NCBI RefSeq assembly: GCF_026723765.1
Contig: NZ_CP113524.1
Span: forward strand, 3,519,001-3,583,000
DNA: 64,000 bases
Direction of reading: 5' to 3'
From: Lacrimispora xylanolytica
GTDB lineage: Bacteria; Bacillota; Clostridia; Lachnospirales; Lachnospiraceae
Part shown: in pieces, positions 9,055 through 18,106 of the stretch
Position numbering within the stretch: the stretch's first letter is position 1
How the letters are laid out: every line of letters starts with the position of its first letter
Position numbers and translations under genes: made by a program
Notes under the pieces: model-generated
The model's input: the letters and a program-made list of their open reading frames with translations, nothing else
Told to the model about the DNA's origin: nothing
Databases searched by the model: none

Positions 9055-10173
9055 TTATTTGGCATAATAAGCATCGACACCGTCTGCAATTCCCTTGGCG
9101 ATCTTATCCCGGTATTCTTCCGAAGCCATCTTCTGGTCTTCCTCTGGATTGCTTAAAAATCCCATCTCTACAATGGTCACCGGAATCTTACACCAGTTGA
9201 TGCCGCTCATGGAATCAGTCTCCTGAATTCCCTTGTTCTTAAATCCTGTCTGTGCTGCAATTCCATCAACGACTGTCTTAGAAAGAGCATGGCTCTTATC
9301 GTATAGATTGCCGTTGTATGGATTTTTCGATGTCTGGCTCATAGTTAAAACACCATGAACACTGCTGTCATTTAAAGAATTGGCATGAACACGGATAAAG
9401 ATATCGGCACCGCTTTTGTTTGCCATCTCGGCTCTCTCTGCATTGCTGATATTCACATCATCGGACTCACGGATCATATACACCTGATAGCCTCTGTCCG
9501 TCAGCTCTTTTTTCAGCTTTAAGGATACGGCAAGGGTAAGCTTATATTCGGGGATTCCGGTCTTAACACCGGTTGCTCCTGATGCCACCTTCGCCTTCAT
9601 CTGGGAAGAGCCTGGGGCAACTGGTTCCTTCTCAGAATTTCCCTTAGCCTGATGACCTGCATCAATGGCTATGATCTTACCTGCTCCCTTTGAGGAAACT
9701 GTAGACGCTTTGCTTGGTTCCTCTTCCTTTGGCTTGTCCTTTGACAAGTACTGGGAAGAGACATAGCTGATCTTTCCATCAAGCACCACGCGGCTCCAGG
9801 AGCTGCTATAGCCGGTCCGCTTTAAGGAAGTGCCTTTGTTAAGCTTTGTAAGAATCTCACCACTGGAAGAAGGAGACTTTCTTACATTTACTGATGTGGC
9901 AGTCACGTATACGGTTTCATCTTCTCCCTGAAATGCAGGAGCCGTTTCCTTTGTGACCGATGCCTCATTGGAGCTTGATTCCGCTTTTCCTGAACTGTCT
10001 TCTATGGAAACAGGAGCTGATTCCTTATCTCCCTCAGGCAGACCACCCTGGGCTTCTTCCACCGAAGGGGCATCCAGGGCCTGGTACTTTTTCTGACAGC
10101 CCATAAGGACTGATGCACAAAGAAGAAGCATAAAAAGGAGTAACCAGACCTTACTTTTTCTTAGATTTCTCAC
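9055..10173 (-). CDS. Lipoprotein N-acetylmuramoyl-L-alanine amidase with SH3 domain
   Basis: The protein has a lipoprotein signal peptide with lipobox LMGC (residues 23-26), a low-complexity linker, a bacterial SH3 domain (about 88-147) and a C-terminal Amidase_3 zinc hydrolase domain (about 168-370). The zinc and catalytic residues are seen in [21 protein letters not shown] and VEMGFLSN. It should cut the bond between muramic acid and the peptide stem at the outer face of the membrane. Translation starts at GTG, which overlaps the mnmA stop by four bases, with AGGAGG in front. The operon order is desulfurase-scaffold-mnmA-amidase. Confidence 0.9.
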   Translation of the reverse strand: MRNLRKSKVWLLLFMLLLCASVLMGCQKKYQALDAPSVEEAQGGLPEGDKESAPVSIEDSSGKAESSSNEASVTKETAPAFQGEDETVYVTATSVNVRKSPSSSGEILTKLNKGTSLKRTGYSSSWSRVVLDGKISYVSSQYLSKDKPKEEEPSKASTVSSKGAGKIIAIDAGHQAKGNSEKEPVAPGSSQMKAKVASGATGVKTGIPEYKLTLAVSLKLKKELTDRGYQVYMIRESDDVNISNAERAEMANKSGADIFIRVHANSLNDSSVHGVLTMSQTSKNPYNGNLYDKSHALSKTVVDGIAAQTGFKNKGIQETDSMSGINWCKIPVTIVEMGFLSNPEEDQKMASEEYRDKIAKGIADGVDAYYAK

Positions 10174-11249
10174 AGTATGGTTCCTCCTCCTACTACATAG
10201 TCCCCATCATAAAATACCACTGCCTGTCCAGGTGTGATTGCACGCTGAGGTTCCTCAAAGCGGCACTCTACGATTCCATCTTCCACTTCCTTTATGGTAC
10301 AGGAAGCACCCTTGTGGCTGTAACGGATCTTGGCAGTAACCTTCATCTCTTCCCCATGAAGCCCGTCCACTGACATCCAGTTAAGGGTACCGGCACGAAG
10401 GGTATCTGAAAATACATCTTCTCCCTTTCCAATGACTACTTCATTGGTTTCCGGGCGGATCTCCACCACAAAGACAGGATATCCCATGGATAAGTTAAGA
10501 CCTTTTCTCTGGCCCACCGTATAATGGGTAATGCCTTTATGACGCCCGATGACCTTGCCGTCTAAATCTACAAAGTTACCTTCCGGTGCTTTTTCTCCTG
10601 CATTCTCTTCAATAAAGCCTGCATAATCATTATCCGGAATAAAGCAGATCTCCTGGCTGTCCGGCTTATGAGCGACCCGCAGGCTGATCTGAGTGGCTAT
10701 CTCTCTGATCTGGTCCTTGGAATAAGCGCCTACCGGCATTAAGGTACGGGAAAGCTGCTCCTGGGTCAGATTATAAAGGGCATAGGTCTGGTCCTTCGCA
10801 GCAGTGACTGACTTTTTTAAGGCAAACCGTCCGTTTGGCAGCTTGTCTATCTGGGCGTAGTGGCCGGTTGCAATGTAATCGGCACCAATATCCAGACTCC
10901 GTTTTAAGAGAGATTCCCATTTCACATACCGGTTACAGGCGATGCAGGGATTGGGCGTTCTTCCCTTTTGGTATTCCTCTACAAAATAATCAATAACACT
11001 TGATTTAAATTCCTCTTTGAAATTCATGACATAATAAGGAATAGAAAGATCCCAGGCAACACGTCTGGCATCGTCTACTGCACTGAGTCCGCAGCAGCCT
11101 CCGTTTTCTTCCTGGGTATTATTATCCTCATCCTGCCATATCTGCATGGTGACTCCGATCACGTCGTAACCCTGCTCTTTTAAAAGCCAGGCGGCGACTG
11201 AGGAATCCACGCCTCCTGACATTCCAACTACTACTTTCGCTTTACTCAT
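10170..11249 (-). CDS. mnmA: tRNA 2-thiouridine synthase
   Basis: MnmA thiolates the wobble uridine of Lys, Glu and Gln tRNAs, activating it with ATP. The P-loop is [10 protein letters not shown] (residues 7-16), and catalytic cysteines are expected in TPNPCIACN and [10 protein letters not shown]. The true start is the ATG at 11249; an upstream extension is not conserved. This gives 359 residues, typical for MnmA. The gene lies directly after the cysteine desulfurase and scaffold genes, which fits their role as sulfur donors. Confidence 0.95.
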   Translation of the reverse strand: MSKAKVVVGMSGGVDSSVAAWLLKEQGYDVIGVTMQIWQDEDNNTQEENGGCCGLSAVDDARRVAWDLSIPYYVMNFKEEFKSSVIDYFVEEYQKGRTPNPCIACNRYVKWESLLKRSLDIGADYIATGHYAQIDKLPNGRFALKKSVTAAKDQTYALYNLTQEQLSRTLMPVGAYSKDQIREIATQISLRVAHKPDSQEICFIPDNDYAGFIEENAGEKAPEGNFVDLDGKVIGRHKGITHYTVGQRKGLNLSMGYPVFVVEIRPETNEVVIGKGEDVFSDTLRAGTLNWMSVDGLHGEEMKVTAKIRYSHKGASCTIKEVEDGIVECRFEEPQRAITPGQAVVFYDGDYVVGGGTIL

Positions 11250-11298
11250 AGCTTCACGCTTCCACTTTCCGCCCACGCTTCTGGGTATAGAAGGCTTC

Positions 11299-11736
11299 TT
11301 AATATTCTTCTTCAACCTCTTCTTCACCAATATCAGACTTTGGTTTCTTAAGGCCGTCAATTTTAATCCCGTTCTTATTTGCATAATCCCATAACGCGGC
11401 ATGAATTGCTTCCTCTGCCAATAAAGAACAGTGTACCTTTACTGGAGGAAGTCCGTCGAGTGCCTCACAAACGGCCTGGTTGGTAATCTCCATGGCCTCC
11501 TGTACTGTCTTTCCCTTTACAAGCTCGGTTGCCATACTGCTGGTAGCAACAGCTGCACCGCAGCCAAAGGTTTTAAATTTTACATCCTGAATGACCTGAT
11601 TCTCATCAATGTCCAGGTACATTCTCATGATATCTCCGCACTTTGCATTTCCTACGGTACCCATACCGCTTGCGTTCTCTATTTCTCCAACATTTCTTGG
11701 ATGCTCAAAATGATCCATTACTTTTTCAGTATACAT
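11299..11736 (-). CDS. nifU: Fe-S cluster scaffold protein, NifU/IscU N-terminal type
   Basis: This is an IscU/NifU N-terminal scaffold domain on which Fe-S clusters are built. The cluster-binding cysteines are visible in [16 protein letters not shown] and [12 protein letters not shown]. It has 145 residues; NifU's central ferredoxin-like and C-terminal domains are absent, and a short acidic tail (EEEVEEEY) is present. It follows the desulfurase gene and precedes mnmA. I read it as the cell's general Fe-S system and not as nitrogenase-specific, because it is about 27 kb from nifH and is linked to mnmA. Confidence 0.9.
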   Translation of the reverse strand: MYTEKVMDHFEHPRNVGEIENASGMGTVGNAKCGDIMRMYLDIDENQVIQDVKFKTFGCGAAVATSSMATELVKGKTVQEAMEITNQAVCEALDGLPPVKVHCSLLAEEAIHAALWDYANKNGIKIDGLKKPKSDIGEEEVEEEY

Positions 11737-11798
11737 ATTCTATATTCTCCATTTCCAGGTAATGATTCCCAATTGTGATCGTCTGTCGATTGAATGTT

Positions 11799-12983
11799 TT
11801 ATTTGGCCTGATGTCTCATATAATCTTCATAAAGAGGTGACATGCTGCGAAGCTTATCTACAATCTCTTTCATGGACTCCACTACATAATCCATCTCTTC
11901 TCTGGTATTAACCTGATCCAGGGTAAGGCGAAGGGATCCATGAGCGATCTCATGAGGCAGCCCAATGGCTAAAAGTACATGGGATGGATCTAAAGACCCG
12001 GAAGTACAGGCGGAACCGCTGGAGCCGCAGATGCCCTTCATATCCAGCATGATGAGAAGAGATTCTCCCTCAATGAACTGGAATGCAAAATTAACATTAT
12101 TGGAAAGTCTGTTCTTTCTATGACCATTAATCCTGGTATACGGAATCTCATCCATGACGCGATTCATTAAATATTCCCGGAGATCGGTTTCTTTCTGGAT
12201 TCTTTCATCCATCTCTGAAATGGCAAGCTCAACCGCTTTTCCAAAGCCAACGATTCCTGGAACATTCTCAGTTCCTGCACGGCGCTTTCTTTCCTGACCG
12301 CCTCCGTGTACAAAGGAACGGGATTTGATTCCGGTTCTTATATATAGAAAGCCAATGCCCTTTGGTCCGTTGATTTTATGACCGCTGGCACTGAGCATAT
12401 CGATATTGTATTCATCTACATTAATCGGCACATGACCGAAAGCCTGGACTGCATCCGTATGGAAGAGAACTCCGCGTTCCTTTGCAATCTGTCCAATTTC
12501 TTTGATTGGTTCTATGGTACCAATTTCGTTATTGGCAAACATAATGGTAATGAGAATGGTATCCGGACGAATGGCTTTTTTTAATTCCTCCAGTTTTATC
12601 ACACCGTTCTCATCTACATCTAAATAAGTAACTTCAAAGCCCCGTTTTTCTAAATACTCACAGGTGTGAAGCACCGCATGATGTTCAATCTTGCTGGTAA
12701 TGATGTGTTTTCCTTTTGTTTCGTAGGCTTCTGCCGTAGCAATCAGTGCCCAGTTATCAGCCTCCGAGCCGCCTGCGGTAAAATAAATCTCATTGGATTT
12801 TGCACCCAGGGCGTTTGCAATGGTCTCTCTGGCTCCTGTAATGGCCTTTTTTGAGATCCCGGAAAACTCATATACGGAAGATGGATTTCCATAAAATTCC
12901 GTAAAATAAGGCAGCATAGTCTCCACGACCTCTGGTCGTGTTTTCGTCGTTGCTGCATTGTCAAGATAAATCAACTGCTTCAT
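11799..12983 (-). CDS. nifS: Cysteine desulfurase (NifS/IscS family)
   Basis: This PLP enzyme takes sulfur from cysteine and passes it as persulfide to the scaffold and to MnmA. The PLP lysine lies in SASGHKINGPKGIGF near residue 205, and the active-site cysteine lies in SSGSACTSGSLDPSHVL near residue 330. The protein has 394 residues and an N-terminus (YLDNAATTKTRPEV) typical of group I. It is the first gene of the minus-strand operon. The start codon has only a weak GGCGGA site. No iscR is adjacent. Confidence 0.93.
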   Translation of the reverse strand: MKQLIYLDNAATTKTRPEVVETMLPYFTEFYGNPSSVYEFSGISKKAITGARETIANALGAKSNEIYFTAGGSEADNWALIATAEAYETKGKHIITSKIEHHAVLHTCEYLEKRGFEVTYLDVDENGVIKLEELKKAIRPDTILITIMFANNEIGTIEPIKEIGQIAKERGVLFHTDAVQAFGHVPINVDEYNIDMLSASGHKINGPKGIGFLYIRTGIKSRSFVHGGGQERKRRAGTENVPGIVGFGKAVELAISEMDERIQKETDLREYLMNRVMDEIPYTRINGHRKNRLSNNVNFAFQFIEGESLLIMLDMKGICGSSGSACTSGSLDPSHVLLAIGLPHEIAHGSLRLTLDQVNTREEMDYVVESMKEIVDKLRSMSPLYEDYMRHQAK

Positions 12984-13151
12984 AGTTGTTAGTTCCGCCT
13001 TTCTGTAGTTCTAAAGTTAAAAGCTTCATCTACAAATTCTATTATACACACATTTCCTAGAATTTCAATAGGAATGATTCTCATTATGAATATGTCATGA
13101 AGAAAGAATGCCTTCCATATATTATAATAATTCTCATTTCCAGGAGATTTC

Positions 13152-14699
13152 ATGAATGAATCTTTAAAGATCCCACGAAAACTCTCTCCAACAAAATATG
13201 CACTTTTGACCGGCACGATTCTCCTTACTTCTGCCGGACTGATTACCAGAGTGCTGGGCTTTTTTTACCGCATCTTTCTCTCCAGAACCATCGGTGCTGA
13301 GGGTCTTGGAGTCTTTAATTTAATTCACCCGGTCTTTGGCATCTGCTTTGCCTTATGCGCAGGCTCGATTCAGACCGCCATATCCCAGTCCGTAGCCGCA
13401 AATGCCAGAAAAGGACGGTCTATTTTCCGCACCGGCCTTGTGATTTCTGTGGGAATTTCCGTGGTTTTAGCATATGGTATCATTCAGTTTAAGGATATCA
13501 TAGCAAATAACATCCTTATGGAACCCAGATGCGCCCCTCTTTTAATCTTTGTGGCTGTGTCCGTTCCCTGTGCCGCCATTCACGCATGCATCAATGGTTA
13601 CTATTATGGTATGCAAAGACCTCAGGTTCCGGCCTTCGCACAGATCATGGAACAATCCGTCCGGATTGGGGCCGTGTTCCTGATTGCTGATATTATGATA
13701 AAATCCGGGATGACAATCACCGTTCAGCTTGCTGTACTGGGCCACTTAATTGGAGAAGTGGCATCTTCCCTTTATACCATTACTGCCTACCGGTTCTTTC
13801 CGCCTAAAATGGCATCAGACGCTGCTCCCATACACTCTGGCTTTCGGGATACCGCCCCAGAGCTTATGCAGTTTGCCCTCCCTCTTATGGGAAACCGCCT
13901 TATTTTAAATATCCTGGCAAGTGCGGAGGCAATCTTAATTCCCAGCAGACTCCAGATGTCAGGTCTTTCTGACTCTGCTGCTCTATCCGTTTATGGTGTG
14001 CTGACCGGAATGGCTCTGCCCTTTATTTTGTTCCCTTCTACGGTATTTAATTCCCTTGCTGTTCTCCTGCTTCCAACGGTTGCAGAAGCCCAGTCAGAGG
14101 GAAATGAACGGAGAATCGGATCAGCCATCTCCATGTCACTGCGCTACTGCCTGTATGTGGGTATCCTTTGCATTGGCATATTTACCATGTTTGGGGATGA
14201 CCTTGGTGTCAGCGTGTTCAAAGACAATACGGCGGGAAGCTATATGACAATCCTTGCCTGGCTATGCCCCTTTTTATACCTGGTCACTACAATGGGAAGT
14301 ATTTTAAATGGTCTTGGAAGAACCTCCGTCACCTTTGTCCAGAACGTGATTTCCATGGTGGTTCGACTCCTCTTTGTCCTTATTGGCATTCCAAGGTTTG
14401 GAATCCTGGCCTATCTGGTGGGGGCTTTGGTAAGCGAAATCTTATTGGCTCTCATGCATGTTCTCACCTTAAAGAAAAAAATGGATTTTGTCTGGAACGC
14501 CTGGGATATGATTGTAAAGCCATCGGCTCTCATGATACTGGCCATTGGAATTTATTATGCCGCCATTTCCTTTACAGATCCCTTTGACGGCCTCCCCCTG
14601 TTTCTTAAAACAGTCCTACATATCATGGCCTTATGTATCTTCTATTTAGGGTTACTCTTAGGTGCTCACGTTATGAAAAAGGATGAGACCGAGACTTGA
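13152..14699 (+). CDS. SpoVB-like lipid flippase (MOP superfamily)
   Basis: The protein has 515 residues and about 14 hydrophobic segments and belongs to the polysaccharide transporter/MurJ group of the MOP superfamily. The N-terminus (TSAGLITRVLGFFYRIFLSRTIGAEGLGVF) is characteristic of the SpoVB subfamily, which is needed for spore cortex formation, probably by flipping lipid-linked peptidoglycan precursors. It starts at ATG behind CAGGAG and is divergent from the desulfurase operon. It may instead be a general paralogue of SpoVB, of which Clostridia have several. Confidence 0.85.
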   Translation: MNESLKIPRKLSPTKYALLTGTILLTSAGLITRVLGFFYRIFLSRTIGAEGLGVFNLIHPVFGICFALCAGSIQTAISQSVAANARKGRSIFRTGLVISVGISVVLAYGIIQFKDIIANNILMEPRCAPLLIFVAVSVPCAAIHACINGYYYGMQRPQVPAFAQIMEQSVRIGAVFLIADIMIKSGMTITVQLAVLGHLIGEVASSLYTITAYRFFPPKMASDAAPIHSGFRDTAPELMQFALPLMGNRLILNILASAEAILIPSRLQMSGLSDSAALSVYGVLTGMALPFILFPSTVFNSLAVLLLPTVAEAQSEGNERRIGSAISMSLRYCLYVGILCIGIFTMFGDDLGVSVFKDNTAGSYMTILAWLCPFLYLVTTMGSILNGLGRTSVTFVQNVISMVVRLLFVLIGIPRFGILAYLVGALVSEILLALMHVLTLKKKMDFVWNAWDMIVKPSALMILAIGIYYAAISFTDPFDGLPLFLKTVLHIMALCIFYLGLLLGAHVMKKDETET

Positions 14700-14723
14700 C
14701 TTCAAACTCCTTATTGATATAAT
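14696..14723 (+). promoter_or_regulatory. Promoter of the Crp/Fnr-family gene
   Basis: TTGACT and TATAAT are separated by 16 bases. The -35 overlaps the stop codon of the flippase gene. An AAGGAG ribosome site and the ATG at 14749 follow. Confidence 0.8.
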
Positions 14724-14748
14724 GATAAAAAAGGAGTGAGTCGATTCC

Positions 14749-15435
14749 ATGGATGTGAAAGAAGCATGTTCCCAAATTGAATTGTTTCAAATGATATCGG
14801 AAAAATCAAACGCTGCGCTGGAAGCCTGCGGAAGTCTGCGCCGCATTCCAAAGGGAACTCATCTCTTTTGGGATAAGGAAATGAACCAGACTCTTTATAT
14901 GGTAGTTACCGGATTTGTATCCCTTTATAAAATCAATTCCCAGGGGGAAAGAAAAACTGTATTTCTTCTTGGCAAGGGCGATGTGGTCAATGAGGAGGTC
15001 TTACAGAACATGCCGGCTTCCATTAACTGCGAGGCCTTTGAATCTTCCCTGGTATTATGCTTTCATAAAATGGATTTTCTGGCAATCATGCGCCAGGACT
15101 TTTCCCTGACAAAAGCCATGTTCGATTCTCTGGCCTTAAAAAACCGCCGTCTGTACCGCCAGTTAAAAAATACGTCCAATTCCCTCCACGGGGAAAAGCG
15201 GGTAGCTGCTAAGCTTTGGAGACTGTCTAAGGATTATGGCGTTTCAGAGCCTGACGGAACTTTAATTAATATGGAGCTAAGCGTTACCTATCTGGCGGAT
15301 ATGCTGGGCTCAAGACGGGAAACCGTGTCCCGTCATCTAAAGCATCTCACTGAACAAGGTCTTATCCGATCTCAGAATGGAAAAATTGTCATTCCTGACA
15401 GGGAGGCCCTCTCTGTTTTTTTCAAGTCACCGTGA
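14749..15435 (+). CDS. Crp/Fnr-family transcription regulator
   Basis: The protein has an N-terminal cyclic-nucleotide-binding-type beta-barrel (about residues 15-130) and a C-terminal winged helix (about 150-225) with the recognition helix GSRRETVSRHLKHL. It has 228 residues. I see no Fnr-type cysteine cluster at the N-terminus, so it is not an obvious oxygen-sensing Fe-S protein. It lies directly upstream of the FNT-asrABC genes on the same strand and is the likely regulator of sulfite reduction. The effector is unknown. Its 3' end overlaps a hairpin that also resembles a Crp-type operator. Confidence 0.88.
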   Translation: MDVKEACSQIELFQMISEKSNAALEACGSLRRIPKGTHLFWDKEMNQTLYMVVTGFVSLYKINSQGERKTVFLLGKGDVVNEEVLQNMPASINCEAFESSLVLCFHKMDFLAIMRQDFSLTKAMFDSLALKNRRLYRQLKNTSNSLHGEKRVAAKLWRLSKDYGVSEPDGTLINMELSVTYLADMLGSRRETVSRHLKHLTEQGLIRSQNGKIVIPDREALSVFFKSP

Positions 15436-15457
15436 TATAAATCACGGTGATTTTTTT
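15427..15457 (+). terminator. Terminator overlapping the crp stop; also Crp-box-like
   Basis: A perfect 10 bp stem (TCACCGTGAT/ATCACGGTGA), a 4-base loop ATAA and a run of seven T form a strong terminator that starts inside the last codons of the regulator gene. The stem also contains CGTGA-N6-TCACG, close to the Crp consensus TGTGA-N6-TCACA. It may therefore both stop transcription and bind the regulator upstream of the FNT-asr genes. Confidence 0.75.
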
Positions 15458-15518
15458 ATTTATTGATTATACTGTCATTACAGGAAGATTGATAAAAAAT
15501 AAACAAAGGAGGTAATTT

Positions 15519-16286
15519 ATGTTTCAGGAGGAATATTCAGCGTTAGCAAAAGCAGCAGAAATGAAATCAAAGTTCTTTAAAAGCAACCCGGTTGGTTACT
15601 GGATTGCATCTATGCTGGCAGGTATTTATGTGGGGTTTGGAATACTGCTGATTAACTCTGCGGGAGGTATGATTTCTGGTCAGCCCTATGTAAAGATTAT
15701 TATGGGAATGTCCTTTGGTATTGCCCTTAGCCTTGTTATCATGGCTGGTGCCGAACTCTTTACCGGTAATAATTTAGTCATGTTAGGCGGGGTTTTTCAT
15801 GGTACGGTTAAGTTTTCAGATACAGTTAAAGTATGGGTCATCTGTTTTCTCGGAAACTGGGCTGGTTCCTTTCTTCTTGCACTTATTTTCTGGGGAGCCG
15901 GGCTGACAAAGGGTCCTGTGGGAGAATTCATGGCAAACGCAGCCGCAGCAAAGATGGCAATCCCTCTGGTTCCTCTCTTTTTAAGAGGGGTGCTTTGTAA
16001 TGTATTAGTCTGTCTTGCCATCTGGTGCAGCTTCCGCTGCAAATCAGAGAGCGGAAAGCTGATCATGGTATTTTGGTGTCTCTTTGCTTTTATTACCAGC
16101 GGCTATGAGCACAGCATTGCCAATATGACCTTACTCTCCGTAGGTATCTTAAATCCAGGGGAAGCGGCAGTATCACTCTCTGGTTATTTTTACAACATCA
16201 TCGTAGTGACTCTGGGAAATATGGCAGGAGGAATCCTGTTTACTGCAATTCCATACTATTTGATTTCCAGAAAGAAGGAGGTTTAG
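15519..16286 (+). CDS. Formate/nitrite transporter-family channel, probably hydrosulfide channel
   Basis: The protein has 255 residues and six membrane segments of the FNT family, with the conserved segment AGAELFTGNNLVM near residues 72-85 and GYEHSIANM near 205. The family moves small anions (formate, nitrite, hydrosulfide). The gene is followed by asrA with one base between stop and start, so it is co-translated with the sulfite reductase. In Clostridioides difficile the FNT channel beside asrABC is an established hydrosulfide channel, so export of HS- made by AsrABC is the best reading. Formate or nitrite transport is less likely in this context. Confidence 0.85.
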   Translation: MFQEEYSALAKAAEMKSKFFKSNPVGYWIASMLAGIYVGFGILLINSAGGMISGQPYVKIIMGMSFGIALSLVIMAGAELFTGNNLVMLGGVFHGTVKFSDTVKVWVICFLGNWAGSFLLALIFWGAGLTKGPVGEFMANAAAAKMAIPLVPLFLRGVLCNVLVCLAIWCSFRCKSESGKLIMVFWCLFAFITSGYEHSIANMTLLSVGILNPGEAAVSLSGYFYNIIVVTLGNMAGGILFTAIPYYLISRKKEV

Positions 16287-16287
16287 C

Positions 16288-17307
16288 ATGGGTTACATTT
16301 TAGGTCTGAAGGAAATCGATGAGGTGCTTCTTCACTGGAAAAAGGATTACGTCATCTATGCACCGAAGCTGATCCCCGATGGCGGGGCATGTTCTGATAC
16401 GGACTCCATTCACTACGGTGAGATACAGTCCATAGAAGAGATTGTCTTTGACAGAAAGTCAGACTTTTCCTTTAAGGAAATTCTTCTCCCCATCTCTGAA
16501 ACCTTATTCTATTTCACAGAGGATTCCGTCATGGAACCGGCTGCTCCTGAAAAACAGGCCATCGTCTTTCTTCGAAGCTGTGACCTTCACGCAGTAAAGC
16601 GTCTGGATACCATGTATCTACATAACGGTGGGGAGGATCCTTATTATAAGAGGCTTCGTGATCGGGTGAAATTTATCCTGATGGGCTGTGAAGAGTCCTA
16701 TGAAAGCTGCTTTTGCGTGGATATGGAAACAAACCGTACGGAGGATTATCATGCTTCCCTGGATCTTTCCGAAGAAGGTGTCCGCATTGATAACAAAAAT
16801 CCCGATTGGGATGAGGTGTTTGCTTCCAGATGTCTGGAAGAGAGGGATGTCATTCCTAACTATGTGACTGAGACTGAGACCCGGGTCAATATCCCAGACA
16901 ATCTCTCCTTAGACATTATGAAATCAACCATGTGGAATCAATACGACAGCCGCTGCATTGGCTGCGGACGGTGTAACTTCGTGTGTCCTACCTGTACCTG
17001 TTTTACCATGCAGGATATTTTCTATACGGATAATGGCAAGGCAGGAGAACGCCGCAGAGTCTGGGCCTCCTGTATGACCGACGGCTTTACCGATGTGGCC
17101 GGAGGCGGCAGCTACCGTAAGAATAACGGACAGCGCATGCGTTTTAAGGTGCTTCACAAGGTTTATGATTATAAGAAACGGAATGGGATCCATATGTGTG
17201 TTGGCTGCGGACGGTGCGACGATGTCTGTCCGGAGTATATCTCCTTTTCCCACTGCATCAATCAGCTTGAAAATGGTATGAAGGAGGTAAACGAACATGA
17301 AGCATAA
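16288..17307 (+). CDS. asrA: Anaerobic sulfite reductase subunit A
   Basis: AsrA is the ferredoxin-like electron-transfer subunit of the NADH-dependent sulfite reductase. Two [4Fe-4S] motifs are visible: CIGCGRCNFVCPTC near residue 226 and CVGCGRCDDVCPEY near 307. The length of 339 aa is typical. It starts behind AAGGAGG immediately after the FNT gene and overlaps asrB by 11 bases, as expected of a tightly coupled complex in the cytoplasm. Confidence 0.95.
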   Translation: MGYILGLKEIDEVLLHWKKDYVIYAPKLIPDGGACSDTDSIHYGEIQSIEEIVFDRKSDFSFKEILLPISETLFYFTEDSVMEPAAPEKQAIVFLRSCDLHAVKRLDTMYLHNGGEDPYYKRLRDRVKFILMGCEESYESCFCVDMETNRTEDYHASLDLSEEGVRIDNKNPDWDEVFASRCLEERDVIPNYVTETETRVNIPDNLSLDIMKSTMWNQYDSRCIGCGRCNFVCPTCTCFTMQDIFYTDNGKAGERRRVWASCMTDGFTDVAGGGSYRKNNGQRMRFKVLHKVYDYKKRNGIHMCVGCGRCDDVCPEYISFSHCINQLENGMKEVNEHEA

Positions 17308-18091
17308 TGAATATCTTCCCTTTCCATCCCGGATCAAAGAGGTCATTAAGCATACGGATATCGAATATACCTTCCGCATGGCCTATGAGGGAGACGTAAA
17401 ACCGGGTCAGTTCTTTGAGGTCTCCATTCCGAAGTTTGGGGAAGCCCCCATTTCCGTCAGCGGCGTCCGTAAGGATTCTGTGGACTTAACCATTCGCCGG
17501 GTAGGAAAGGTAACTGGAGAAATCTTTGAGCGGTACGAAGGAGACAGTCTGTTTTTAAGAGGTCCTTACGGCAATGGATTCGACGTAGAAAACTACCGGG
17601 GAAAGGAACTGCTTGTGATTGCGGGAGGTACCGGACTTTCTCCTGTGAAGGGCGTGGTGGATTATTTTTCCGATCATATCGAGGAAACCAATGGAATGAC
17701 ACTGGTGGCTGGATTTAAAACGCCAAAGGATATTCTCTTTTTAGAGGATTTCGGCAAATGGAAACAGGCCATGGAGGTCATACTGACCGTTGACTGTGCC
17801 GATGATGACACTGCCTGCCAGATCGGACTGGTCACTCAGTACATTCCAGGCTTAAAGCTTAAGAATAAGGAAGAGACTACTGCAATCGTAGTAGGACCTC
17901 CTGCCATGATGCGCTTTACCACTCAGGGACTTTTGGATATTGGGCTCAAAGAAGAGAATATCTGGATCTCCCATGAGCGGAAAATGTGTTGCGGAATCGG
18001 CAAATGCGGACACTGTAAAATTGATGACACCTATGTGTGCCTGGACGGACCTGTCTTTCCATTTACCAAAGGCCGCAAACTCTTGGACTAG
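17297..18091 (+). CDS. asrB: Anaerobic sulfite reductase subunit B
   Basis: AsrB is the FAD- and NADH-binding subunit, related to dihydroorotate dehydrogenase electron-transfer proteins. The FAD-binding barrel is followed by the NAD-binding segment IAGGTGLSPVKGV near residue 110. A C-terminal [2Fe-2S] site is visible in CCGIGKCGHC near residue 234. It has 264 residues, AAGGAGG at the start and an 11-base overlap with asrA. Confidence 0.95.
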   Translation: MKHNEYLPFPSRIKEVIKHTDIEYTFRMAYEGDVKPGQFFEVSIPKFGEAPISVSGVRKDSVDLTIRRVGKVTGEIFERYEGDSLFLRGPYGNGFDVENYRGKELLVIAGGTGLSPVKGVVDYFSDHIEETNGMTLVAGFKTPKDILFLEDFGKWKQAMEVILTVDCADDDTACQIGLVTQYIPGLKLKNKEETTAIVVGPPAMMRFTTQGLLDIGLKEENIWISHERKMCCGIGKCGHCKIDDTYVCLDGPVFPFTKGRKLLD

Positions 18092-18106
18092 AAAGGGGAA
18101 CGTCTT

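Noticed and set aside
11299-12983. nifS-nifU pair as nitrogenase-specific Fe-S genes
   Set aside because: The pair is co-transcribed with mnmA and lies far from nif; NifU lacks its additional domains. It is better read as the general Fe-S and tRNA-thiolation system.
13074-13090. Fur-like palindrome AATGA-TTC-TCATT upstream of the flippase and cysteine desulfurase genes
   Set aside because: Arms are only five bases and the match to the 19-base Fur consensus is poor.
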